Below are positions 1 to 5,691 of a stretch of DNA of 5,691 bases, one piece after another; the stretch's first letter is position 1, and each line of letters begins with the position of its first letter. The notes below the pieces were generated by a model. That model was not told the DNA's origin and did no database searches. It saw only the letters and a list, made by a program, of their open reading frames with translations. The DNA lies in assembly GCA_007280315.1 (NCBI GenBank), contig QYQC01000183.1, positions 1 to 5,691 on the forward strand, in the 5' to 3' direction. A program made the position numbers and the translations under genes. Origin of the DNA: Betaproteobacteria bacterium (GTDB taxonomy: Bacteria > Pseudomonadota > Gammaproteobacteria > Burkholderiales > SG8-39).

Positions 1-2
1 AA

Positions 3-710
3 ACCGGTCCGAGCGAAGCCGAGCGCGCAGCGCGCGCGTTCAACACAATGCAGCGGCGGCTGTCGCGCTTCATCGCCGATCGCACCCGCATTTTCACCGC
101 CATGTCGCACGACCTGAAGACACCGATCACGCGCCTGCGGCTGCGCGCGGAACTGCTCGAGGACGAAGCCCTGCGCGGGAAGATCGTCAAGGATTTGGAG
201 GAAATGGAGTCCATGGTCACGCAGACGCTGGATTTCATGCGCGACGCGAACACACAGGAGGCGTTGCAGCGCGTGGACGCAATGGCGCTGCTGGAGAGCC
301 TGCAGACCGACTATCAGGACACCGGCAGCAGCGTCGAAATCGAAGGCAGCGTGGCGCTGCCCTGCCGCGGCAGGCCGCTCGCGCTGCGTCGCTGCCTCAC
401 CAATCTGGTGGACAACGCGATTCGCTACGGCGGCCGCGCCACGATCAAGGTGGAGGACGCGGCAGACCGGCTGACCATCCGCGTACTCGACGACGGGCCC
501 GGCATCCCGGCGCAGGAACTCGATCAGGCGTTCGAGCCCTTCTTTCGCGGTGAGGCTTCGCGCAGCCGCGACACCGGCGGCACCGGCCTCGGCCTGGGCA
601 TCGCGCGCAATATTGCACGGGCGCACGGGGGTGATCTGGTGCTGCGAAATCGCGCCGAAGGCGGGCTGGAAGCGATGTTGACGCTGCCACGAATCGCGGA
701 CACAAATTGA
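3..710 (+). CDS. Sensor histidine kinase, C-terminal part (EnvZ-like), 5'-truncated by window edge
   Basis: This is the last 235 residues of a two-component sensor kinase, which autophosphorylates on histidine and passes the phosphate to a response regulator. The frame is open from the first base of the window, so the sensor region, membrane helices and most of HAMP lie upstream. The ATG at 48 is internal: the residues before it (GPSEAERAARAFNTM) are a typical HAMP C-terminal helix. Numbering from position 3, the H-box is SHDLKTP with phospho-acceptor His36. The N-box is NLVDNAIRYGG (about 134-144), G1 is DDGPGIP (163-169), the F-box is FEPFF (177-181) and G2 is GGTGLGLGIA (192-201). All catalytic motifs are intact, so it should be active. 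The H-box is of the EnvZ type (SHDL+TP-TRLRLRAE), whose partners are OmpR-family regulators; a regulator gene immediately upstream is expected but not visible. The signal it senses cannot be inferred. Confidence 0.93.
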   Translation, partial: TGPSEAERAARAFNTMQRRLSRFIADRTRIFTAMSHDLKTPITRLRLRAELLEDEALRGKIVKDLEEMESMVTQTLDFMRDANTQEALQRVDAMALLESLQTDYQDTGSSVEIEGSVALPCRGRPLALRRCLTNLVDNAIRYGGRATIKVEDAADRLTIRVLDDGPGIPAQELDQAFEPFFRGEASRSRDTGGTGLGLGIARNIARAHGGDLVLRNRAEGGLEAMLTLPRIADTN

Positions 711-722
711 TACAAATCGAAT

Positions 723-749
723 TTGACAGACCTGGGTGTTGGATATAGC
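723..749 (+). promoter_or_regulatory. Candidate sigma-70 promoter for the secreted-protein gene
   Basis: A perfect -35 hexamer TTGACA (723-728) is followed 15 bp later by TATAGC (744-749). TAGCGT at 746-751 is an alternative -10 with a 17-bp spacer but a poorer match. The region is clearly richer in A and T than the flanking genes. Transcription would start near 756-760 and leave a leader of roughly 110 nt before the ATG at 868. The 15-bp spacer is short, so this is suggestive only. Confidence 0.33.
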
Positions 750-752
750 GTA

Positions 753-786
753 TTCGGCAGTGGGTGTGGAACTTCAGTATGCCGAG
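753..786 (+). other. Small stem-loop in the leader of the secreted-protein gene
   Basis: TCGGCA (754-759) is the exact complement of TGCCGA (780-785), and a T-G wobble at 753/786 extends the stem to 7 bp around a 20-nt loop. It has no T-run after it, so it is not a classical terminator for the kinase gene. No known riboswitch architecture was recognised in the rest of 711-867. Confidence 0.2.
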
Positions 787-856
787 CGACTGGCAAGAGG
801 GGCTTGCATCAGGTTTACCTCGGCGGGTTGTGCATCGTTTTAATCGATCAGCAATC

Positions 857-861
857 AGGAG
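857..861 (+). promoter_or_regulatory. Strong ribosome binding site of the secreted-protein gene
   Basis: AGGAG ends 6 nt before the ATG at 868, which is ideal Shine-Dalgarno spacing. This fixes the start of the downstream gene. It is the best ribosome binding site in the window; the three glp-region genes have only weak ones. Confidence 0.75.
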
Positions 862-867
862 CACAAA

Positions 868-1590
868 ATGCGTAGTCATATAATTGCGGCGGTGATTCGG
901 TTGTCCCTGGCGTTTCTCCTGGTGGCAAACGCCTATGCCGGAGACAGCGGCGGGTCATTCGTGAAGGGCTGGAACCTTTCCGGCAATTCAACGGTGAATC
1001 CGGTGAATGTTTCGACCGTGTTTGGAACATCAGCGACGCCCGTGGCCGCAATTACACCTAACGTCGCGGCCATATGGAAATGGAACGCCGCAGGCAAGTC
1101 CTGGCAACTGTACACCCCGGTTTTGAGTTCAACGGCTCTCGCGGCCTATGCAACGAAACACGGCATCGAAGTATTGAGCACGATCAACAGCGGCGAAGCC
1201 TATTGGGTAAACGCATCGGCCCCGTTTGCCCTGCCCGCTGGCGTGCCCGCGGATGGCACCTACACCTTGACTGGCGCCGACCTTGTCAACGGCTGGAATA
1301 TGGCGATTACCGGCCAGAGCATTGCGCCCAAGGATCTCAATCCGGCGCTGCAGGTTACCTACGGCAGCCTGCCGCCCGTGCCAGGCGCAACTGCGCCCGC
1401 GACTTCGACAGGTTTCGTCAGCCTCTGGGCGTGGGACGGCACGGCGAAGAAATGGTATTTCTACGCGCCATCGCTTGACAACGGCAGCGGTGTACTCACC
1501 AATCGCATCTCAAGATGGGGCCTGCTGGATTTCACCACCGCGGGCAAGTTGTTGGGCCCGGGCGTGGGCTTCTGGGTGAATATGCCCTAG
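868..1590 (+). CDS. Exported protein of unknown function with a duplicated Trp-rich module
   Basis: This 240-aa protein was not recognised as a named family. The N-terminus is a Sec signal peptide: Arg2 and His4, a second Arg at 11, a hydrophobic core (about 12-20), and a likely signal peptidase I site after AYA at 22-24. The mature protein has no cysteine and no further membrane segment, so it is probably periplasmic or extracellular. It contains two diverged copies of one module. Copy 1 (about 33-116) runs KGWNLSGN (33-40), IWKWNAAGKSWQLYTP (69-84) and SGEAYWVNA (108-116). Copy 2 (about 141-240) runs NGWNMAITG (141-149), LWAWDGTAKKWYFYAP (186-201) and GPGVGFWVNMP (230-240). The pattern GWN-(W-W-aromatic-P)-(G-x-aromatic-W-V-N) resembles a recurrent 'GWNL...GYW(V/I)' motif in bacterial secreted and surface proteins, recalled rather than searched. 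Its start is set by AGGAG at 857-861. Its third codon positions look less GC-biased than those of the glp genes. It appears to be a single-gene unit bounded by non-coding gaps. Confidence 0.85.
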   Translation: MRSHIIAAVIRLSLAFLLVANAYAGDSGGSFVKGWNLSGNSTVNPVNVSTVFGTSATPVAAITPNVAAIWKWNAAGKSWQLYTPVLSSTALAAYATKHGIEVLSTINSGEAYWVNASAPFALPAGVPADGTYTLTGADLVNGWNMAITGQSIAPKDLNPALQVTYGSLPPVPGATAPATSTGFVSLWAWDGTAKKWYFYAPSLDNGSGVLTNRISRWGLLDFTTAGKLLGPGVGFWVNMP

Positions 1591-1615
1591 CCGGTTCCAG
1601 GCTATCGAGTGGCAG

Positions 1616-1654
1616 GTCCGCGGCAGCCGTTCCAGCGGCGCTGCAACCGCGGAC
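1616..1654 (+). terminator. GC-rich stem-loop after the secreted-protein gene (possible terminator)
   Basis: GTCCGCGG (1616-1623) and CCGCGGAC (1647-1654) form a perfect 8-bp stem. Inside it GCCG (1626-1629) can pair with CGGC (1636-1639) around a 6-nt loop. It begins 25 nt after the stop codon at 1588-1590, where a transcript end would be expected. The following bases (ATATGACG) contain no U-tract, so it is not a standard intrinsic terminator. It could instead protect the mRNA 3' end or act as structure in a glp leader. Confidence 0.38.
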
Positions 1655-1657
1655 ATA

Positions 1658-1669
1658 TGACGATCGTCA
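1658..1669. promoter_or_regulatory. Perfect 12-bp palindrome, candidate operator upstream of the glp-type operon
   Basis: TGACGATCGTCA is a perfect 12-bp inverted repeat without a spacer, lying about 70 bp before the ATG at 1739 in a non-coding gap. Its position fits a binding site for a dimeric repressor or activator of the operon. It does not resemble the FNR/Anr half-site (TTGAT-N4-ATCAA), and I do not recognise it as a GlpR site. No convincing -35/-10 pair was found nearby. Confidence 0.3.
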
Positions 1670-1695
1670 ATACCCTCGTCGAAACTTGCTGTTAA

Positions 1696-1709
1696 AGCTA
1701 GAGCTAGAG
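1696..1709 (+). repeat. Short tandem repeat of AGCTAG
   Basis: AGCTAG occurs twice in direct succession (1696-1701 and 1702-1707), followed by AG. It contains CTAG twice, a tetramer generally scarce in proteobacterial genomes. It lies just before the possible GTG start at 1709 and supplies that start's only Shine-Dalgarno-like bases (AGAG, 1700-1703). It may be no more than a small slippage duplication. Confidence 0.4.
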
Positions 1710-1738
1710 TGCTCGGCTTGTCCGCGCTTCGCCAGCCC

Positions 1739-3028
1739 ATGAGTACCACATCCGAAACGGTCACCCGCACGATCGACTTCAAGTCGGCCGCGCGCGATCT
1801 GCTGCCCGCCGGCGCGAGCTACGATGCCTGTCTCTCCTGCGGACTGTGCTCCGCGGGGTGCCCTGCCTCCGGCCTCGAAGGCATGGATCCGCGACGCTTC
1901 ATCCGCATGGCCATGCTGGACATGAACGAGGAGTTGTCCACCACGGCGTGGATCTGGACCTGCACCCAGTGCCAGCGCTGCAAGTACGTCTGCCCGATGA
2001 GCATCGACGTCTCGGTGCTGGTTGGCCTCGCCCGCGGCGCCTGGCCGACCGAGAAGAAGCCCAGGGGGATCGTGCGCTCCTGCGAGGCGCAGTTGCGCTT
2101 TCCGGGGACCAGCGCGATGGGGCTGCAGGAGGAGGATTTCGTCGACGCGGTGCAAGAAGTGGTGGCATCGGTACGCGCGCAGGGCGATCGCTTCGCGCGG
2201 CTGGATGCGCCGATCGACAGGCAGGGTGCGCATTTCTTCGTCAACCAGAACTCGCGCGAGCCGGCGACGGAGCCCGAGGAGATGGGACCGCTGTGGAAGA
2301 TCTTCGACTACGTGGGCGCAGACTGGACCTATTCATCCACGGGATGGGCGGCCGAAAACTTCTGCATGTTTACCGGCGACGATCAGAGCTGGCGCAAGAT
2401 GATCGAGCAGCGCGTCGATGCCGTCAACCGGCTGGGCTGCAAGGTGTGGCTCAACACCGAGTGCGGCCATTCCTTCTATACGCTGTGGAAGGGCGTCGAG
2501 CGCTTCGGTCTCAAGGCCGACTTCGAGCCGGACAGCCTGGTGCGCTACTACGCGCGCTGGATCCGCGAAGGCCGCCTGCCGGTCAACGCCGAATGGAACA
2601 CGCAGGGCATCAAGTTCACCGTGCAGGACCCGTGCCAGCTGGTGCGCAAGTCCCTCGGCGATTCGATGGCGGACGACATACGCTTTGTCGCGCGCGCGCT
2701 CGTCGGCGACGCGAATTTCATCGACATGGCCCCCAGCCGCAGCGCCAACTACTGCTGCGGCGGCGGCGGCGGGTTCCTGCAGGCCGGCATGAAAGAGCTG
2801 CGCTACGCCTACGGCAAGCGCAAGTTCGATCAGATCACGACCACCCGGGCCGACTACGTGCTCACCCCCTGCCACAACTGCCACTCGCAGATCGAAGACC
2901 TCGGCCGGCATTTTCATGGTGGCTACCGTGTGGTGCATTTCTGGACCTTGATCTGCCTGTCGCTCGGCATCCTGGGTGAGAACGAGCGCAAGTACCTCGG
3001 GCCCGATCTAGCACGGCTGGGACTTTGA
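1739..3028 (+). CDS. HdrD/DsrK/TmcB-like iron-sulfur protein (HdrC-HdrB fusion), apparent GlpC counterpart
   Basis: This 429-aa cytoplasmic electron carrier probably takes electrons from GlpAB to a membrane acceptor. Two ferredoxin-type motifs, each binding one [4Fe-4S], lie at C31-x2-C34-x2-C37-x3-C41-P and C75-x2-C78-x2-C81-x3-C85-P. The link between them (DPRRFIRMA, then WIWTCTQC) is typical of HdrC. The second half is HdrB-like. A canonical CCG domain has C299 (DPCQLVRKS), C339-C340 followed by five glycines, and C378-H-N-C381. An earlier copy is degenerate (C209-MFTG, then TEC242GH). The C-terminal tail (VVHFWTLICLSLGILGENE, 398-416) is absent from E. coli GlpC (396 aa) but matches, as far as I recall, TmcB/HmcF/DsrK-type proteins. 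It sits directly before glpA with a 2-nt gap, so an operon is very likely. The start is uncertain: ATG 1739 lacks a Shine-Dalgarno, while GTG 1709 has a weak AGAG and would add 10 residues. ATG gives the usual short lead-in to the first cysteine motif. No glpC symbol is given because the sequence is not GlpC-like in detail. Confidence 0.88.
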   Translation: MSTTSETVTRTIDFKSAARDLLPAGASYDACLSCGLCSAGCPASGLEGMDPRRFIRMAMLDMNEELSTTAWIWTCTQCQRCKYVCPMSIDVSVLVGLARGAWPTEKKPRGIVRSCEAQLRFPGTSAMGLQEEDFVDAVQEVVASVRAQGDRFARLDAPIDRQGAHFFVNQNSREPATEPEEMGPLWKIFDYVGADWTYSSTGWAAENFCMFTGDDQSWRKMIEQRVDAVNRLGCKVWLNTECGHSFYTLWKGVERFGLKADFEPDSLVRYYARWIREGRLPVNAEWNTQGIKFTVQDPCQLVRKSLGDSMADDIRFVARALVGDANFIDMAPSRSANYCCGGGGGFLQAGMKELRYAYGKRKFDQITTTRADYVLTPCHNCHSQIEDLGRHFHGGYRVVHFWTLICLSLGILGENERKYLGPDLARLGL

Positions 3029-3030
3029 AA

Positions 3031-4662
3031 ATGTGCGCGCAACCCACACGCGACGGACCGGTACTCGAAACCGAGGTGCTGATCGTCGGCGGCGGCGTAA
3101 CCGGCACCGGCGTGATGCGCGATCTGGCGCTGCGCGGCATCCATTGCCTGCTCATCGACCGGCGCGACCTGAACGCAGGCGCATCCGGGGGCAATCACGG
3201 ACTGCTGCATAGTGGCGGCAGGTACGCGGCCACGGACCCGGACACAGCCGCCGAATGCCGGCGCGAAGCCGACATCCTCAAGAAGGTCGCGCCCGAATGC
3301 ATCGACGCCTGCGGTGGCCTGTTCGTCGCGGTCGAGGGCGATGACGCGGAGTTCGCCGCCCGCTTCCCCGATTACTGCGATGCGGCCGGCATCGAGTGCG
3401 CCGCCATCACGCCCGCCGAGGCGCGAGAACTCGAACCCTGCCTGAGCGAAAAGGTATTCGCCGCGTTCACCGTGCAAGATGCGACCGTCGATCCGTTTCG
3501 CATCACGCTGGAAAACGTCAACCACGCGCGGCAATTGACGCAGAGCATCTTTCTTGCACATACGGCGCTCGAGCGATTCATCATCGATGGCCGCACCATC
3601 CGCGGCGCGATCTGCCGCGATACGCGAACCGGCGAGGCAATGACCGTCCGTGCGCGCCAGGTGGTCAACGCCGCCGGCGCCTGGGCCATGGCGGTGGCGC
3701 GCCTGGCAGGCTGTTCCGGCGTCAACCTGCTCTACTCCAAAGGTACTCTGATCATCAGCAACGCACGCATCGGCCGGCGCGTGATCAATCGCCTGCGCCC
3801 GCCCGGCGACGGCGACATTCTGGTGCCCGGCGGCACGGTGTCGCTGCTCGGAACCACTTCGCAGACGCTGCAGAACATTGAGGACAGCCATCCCACCGTT
3901 GCCGAGGTGGATCGCCTCGTTGCCGAGGGCGTCGCGATGGTGCCGCAGATCGCGCACACGCGGTTCATCCGCGCGTTCTCGGGCGTGCGTCCGCTGCTGC
4001 TGGCCGCCGGTGCCAACGCCGACGGGCGCAAAGCCAGCCGCGGCTTCACCTTGTTCGACCATGAATCCGAGGGCCTCGCCAACTTCGCCACCGTGGCCGG
4101 CGGCAAGCTCACCACCTTTCGCCTGATGGCCGAGAAGACCGGGGACCTGGTGGCACAGCGGCTGGGCAACCGCCAGCCGTGCAAGACCGGGACTGCGCCG
4201 CTGCCCTCCGGGGACGCCCTTCGCTGGACCGAGCCGGGGTTCGCAGCCCGCTACTGGGTTGCGCGACGAGCGCCGCGGGACCTGATTCTGTGTGAATGCG
4301 AAATGGTTCCGGCATCGGCGATCGACGCCATCGTCGAGAACGCACCGGGCGCGGAATTGCAGATGAGCCTCAACGCGATCGCCGTTCGCAGCCGCGTAGG
4401 CAAGGGTAGCTGTCAGGGTGCGTTCTGCAGCCTGCGCGTGACTTCGCACCTGTACGAGCGCCAGGTGTACGACTCGCGCGTGGGGCTGCGCAATACGCGC
4501 GACTTCGTCGCCCAGCGTTTCAAGGGTGTCGCGCCGGTGGCCTGGGGCGAACACCTGCCGCAGCTGGAACTGGCAGAAGCGCTGCACTGCGCGCTGCTGG
4601 GTCTGGACCAACTGCAGGACGACGACGCTCATCCCGCGTCACGCGAAGTGCCGGCCGCATGA
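3031..4662 (+). CDS. glpA: Anaerobic glycerol-3-phosphate dehydrogenase subunit A
   Basis: This is the catalytic FAD subunit, which oxidises sn-glycerol 3-phosphate to dihydroxyacetone phosphate and passes electrons on through its partner subunits. It has 543 aa, against about 542 in E. coli GlpA. The FAD-binding Rossmann motif is VGGGVTGTG (19-27), ending in Asp43. The family signature GASGGNHGLLHSGGRYA (50-66) corresponds to the E. coli stretch GATGRNHGLLHSGARYA. Further family blocks are TVDPFR, DILVPGGTVSLLGTTS, FSGVRPL and GGKLTTFRLMAE. The C-terminal BFD-like domain carries C421-E-C423 and C461-x4-C466 (GKGSCQGAFC), ligands for a [2Fe-2S] cluster. FKGVAPVAWGE near the end also matches E. 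coli. ATG 3031 is preferred because TGGGA (3018-3022) lies 8 nt upstream. A TTG at 3025, which overlaps the preceding stop, would add two residues but sits too close to that site. The gene overlaps glpB by 4 nt. All key residues are present, so it should be active. Confidence 0.96.
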   Translation: MCAQPTRDGPVLETEVLIVGGGVTGTGVMRDLALRGIHCLLIDRRDLNAGASGGNHGLLHSGGRYAATDPDTAAECRREADILKKVAPECIDACGGLFVAVEGDDAEFAARFPDYCDAAGIECAAITPAEARELEPCLSEKVFAAFTVQDATVDPFRITLENVNHARQLTQSIFLAHTALERFIIDGRTIRGAICRDTRTGEAMTVRARQVVNAAGAWAMAVARLAGCSGVNLLYSKGTLIISNARIGRRVINRLRPPGDGDILVPGGTVSLLGTTSQTLQNIEDSHPTVAEVDRLVAEGVAMVPQIAHTRFIRAFSGVRPLLLAAGANADGRKASRGFTLFDHESEGLANFATVAGGKLTTFRLMAEKTGDLVAQRLGNRQPCKTGTAPLPSGDALRWTEPGFAARYWVARRAPRDLILCECEMVPASAIDAIVENAPGAELQMSLNAIAVRSRVGKGSCQGAFCSLRVTSHLYERQVYDSRVGLRNTRDFVAQRFKGVAPVAWGEHLPQLELAEALHCALLGLDQLQDDDAHPASREVPAA

Positions 4663-5691
4663 TCAAGCAGCCGCGTCGCCATCACGCCGAGTTGCTGGTG
4701 ATCGGCTCCGGTCTTGCCGGCATGGCGGCAAGCCTGTTCGCGCTCGAGCGCGGCGTCAGCGTGGCGCAAGTGGGCAACAGCGGCGTGATTGCGTTCACCA
4801 CCGGGTATCTGGACCTGCTGGGCCACGACGGCAGGGGATTTGTCGACGATCCGTGGCAGGCCCTTGCGCGGCTGCGCGAGGACGAACCACTTCATCCCCT
4901 GGCGAATATCATCGAGGACGACATCCGCGTCGCGCTGAACGGCTTCACCCAAACGCTCTCCGCGATGGGGCTGGGCTATAGCGCGCCCGGGCGAAACAAC
5001 GTACTTGCCCTGACACCGGCGGGCACGCTCAAACCCACGCTGTCGCTGCCCCTCACCATGCAGCCCGCGATCGCGGCGATGGCTGGCAACGCCGACACCC
5101 TGGTCGTCGACTTCATCGGCTTGAACGGTTTCAGCGCACGCGAGGTGGTCGCAAACCTGGCGCAGCGATGGCCGGGCCTCAGGTCGCAACGCATCGGCTT
5201 TCCGGACATGGACAGTGGCGCCGAGGTATACGCCGAAGTGCTGGCGCGCGCGCTGGAGGTGCCTGCCACGCGGCAGCGCCTGGCTGAACGCATCGCCCCG
5301 CTGCTCGGCAGCGCGCAGGCGCTGGGCCTGCCGGCGATTCTCGGCGTGCACCGGCCGGATCAGGTACATCGCGAGTTGCAGTGCCTGCTGGGTGTGCCCG
5401 GGTTCGAGATCCCCACCATGCCCCCCGCGGTGCCCGGCGTGCGCCTGCGCGAACTGTTCGAGACCCGGCTGCCGCAACGCGGCGTCGCGCTCGAGCCTCA
5501 GCACAGGGTCAAGCGTCTTGAGTTGCTCCCACAGGGCGTCAGCGCGCAATTGGAGGACGCTTATGGGGAAGTCACCATCGAGGCCGCCGCCGCCGTGCTC
5601 GCGACCGGGCGTTTCACCTCCGGCGGTTTGCGGGCCGATCCCAACGGGATCCGGGAGGCGCTCGTGAATCTCGCAGTGTTTCAACCCGAGG
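4659..5691 (+). CDS. glpB: Anaerobic glycerol-3-phosphate dehydrogenase subunit B, 3'-truncated by window edge
   Basis: GlpB is the flavin-binding partner of GlpA and links it to the iron-sulfur/membrane subunit. The start codon overlaps the glpA stop as ATGA (4659-4662). It has no clear Shine-Dalgarno of its own, which indicates translational coupling and 1:1 production. The frame is open for 344 codons to the last base. The N-terminus has a dinucleotide-binding motif VIGSGLAGMAA (14-24). Next comes AFTTGYLDLLG (45-55), equivalent to E. coli HFSSGSLDLL. PTMPPAVPGVRLR matches the E. coli block PTLPPSVLGIRLQ. ATGRFTSGGL (315-324) followed by DPNGIRE matches E. coli ASGSFFSGGL...RNGIRE. Compared with the 419-aa E. 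coli protein, about 75 residues are missing, including the C-terminal FAD-contact region. The truncation comes from the window edge, not from mutation. What follows it, a canonical glpC or a cytochrome, cannot be seen. Confidence 0.95.
   Translation, partial: MIKQPRRHHAELLVIGSGLAGMAASLFALERGVSVAQVGNSGVIAFTTGYLDLLGHDGRGFVDDPWQALARLREDEPLHPLANIIEDDIRVALNGFTQTLSAMGLGYSAPGRNNVLALTPAGTLKPTLSLPLTMQPAIAAMAGNADTLVVDFIGLNGFSAREVVANLAQRWPGLRSQRIGFPDMDSGAEVYAEVLARALEVPATRQRLAERIAPLLGSAQALGLPAILGVHRPDQVHRELQCLLGVPGFEIPTMPPAVPGVRLRELFETRLPQRGVALEPQHRVKRLELLPQGVSAQLEDAYGEVTIEAAAAVLATGRFTSGGLRADPNGIREALVNLAVFQPE

Noticed and set aside
22..42. GCGCGC-rich inverted repeat near the window start
   Set aside because: It lies inside the kinase reading frame and encodes the conserved HAMP helix (ERAARAF); GC-rich codons explain the symmetry.
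1607..1624. Sigma-54-like promoter starting at TGGCA (about 1610)
   Set aside because: The TTGC half of the -24/-12 pattern is missing at the required distance, and the sequence is better explained as part of the stem-loop at 1616-1654.
1846..2979. Second long plus-strand frame (377 codons) inside the iron-sulfur gene
   Set aside because: Its translation is dominated by Arg, Gly and Pro, with no motif. The overlapping frame carries all the cysteine motifs expected of the family.
3025..3030. TTG start for glpA overlapping the preceding stop codon
   Set aside because: The only Shine-Dalgarno-like stretch (3018-3022) would be 2 nt away, which is too close; ATG 3031 has 8-nt spacing.
2923..4632. 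Very long minus-strand open frame (569 codons) lying opposite glpA
   Set aside because: It mirrors glpA almost end to end, its translation shows no recognisable domain, and it is rich in Arg, Ala and Gly as expected from reading a GC-biased gene backwards. Well-supported glpA occupies the other strand.
4629..5684. Minus-strand open frame (351 codons) opposite glpB
   Set aside because: It is a shadow of the high-GC glpB coding frame; the translation has no recognisable motif and the plus-strand frame matches GlpB in several blocks.
1..5691. CRISPR arrays, tRNA or rRNA genes, insertion sequences, attachment sites
   Set aside because: No regularly spaced repeats, tRNA-like cloverleaf, rRNA signature, transposase motif or terminal inverted repeats were seen on reading the window.

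Overview
The window is GC-rich, tightly packed and entirely plus-strand. An EnvZ-type histidine kinase and an anaerobic glycerol-3-phosphate (G3P) dehydrogenase locus that closely resembles enterobacterial GlpA and GlpB point to a proteobacterium, probably beta- or gammaproteobacterial. The sequence alone does not support a genus.

Layout: (1) positions 3-710 hold the 3' part of a sensor histidine kinase, running from the end of the HAMP linker through the H-box and the complete ATPase domain. Its sensor, membrane segments and probable partner response regulator lie upstream of the window. (2) A 157-nt AT-richer gap (711-867) holds a perfect TTGACA hexamer, a small stem and a strong ribosome binding site. 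(3) Positions 868-1590 encode a 240-aa exported protein of unknown function, built from two diverged copies of a tryptophan-rich module. (4) A 148-nt gap (1591-1738) holds a GC-rich stem-loop and a perfect 12-bp palindrome. (5) Three genes, packed with no meaningful gaps, run from 1739 to the window end. They encode a 429-aa HdrC/HdrB-fusion iron-sulfur protein (HdrD/DsrK/TmcB-like), GlpA, and GlpB, which is cut off by the window edge.

The last three genes look like one operon for a membrane-linked, quinone- or cytochrome-coupled G3P dehydrogenase. GlpA is the catalytic FAD subunit with a C-terminal iron-sulfur domain and GlpB is the flavin-binding partner. In E. coli the order is glpA-glpB-glpC, and GlpC is the iron-sulfur membrane anchor. 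Here the gene next to glpAB comes first. It encodes a protein with the same kinds of domains but with the sequence signatures of heterodisulfide-reductase-type HdrD, DsrK, TmcB and HmcF subunits. This apparent swap of the electron-transfer subunit is the most interesting point in the window. The stem-loop and palindrome just upstream are candidate terminator and operator elements separating the secreted-protein gene from the glp operon.
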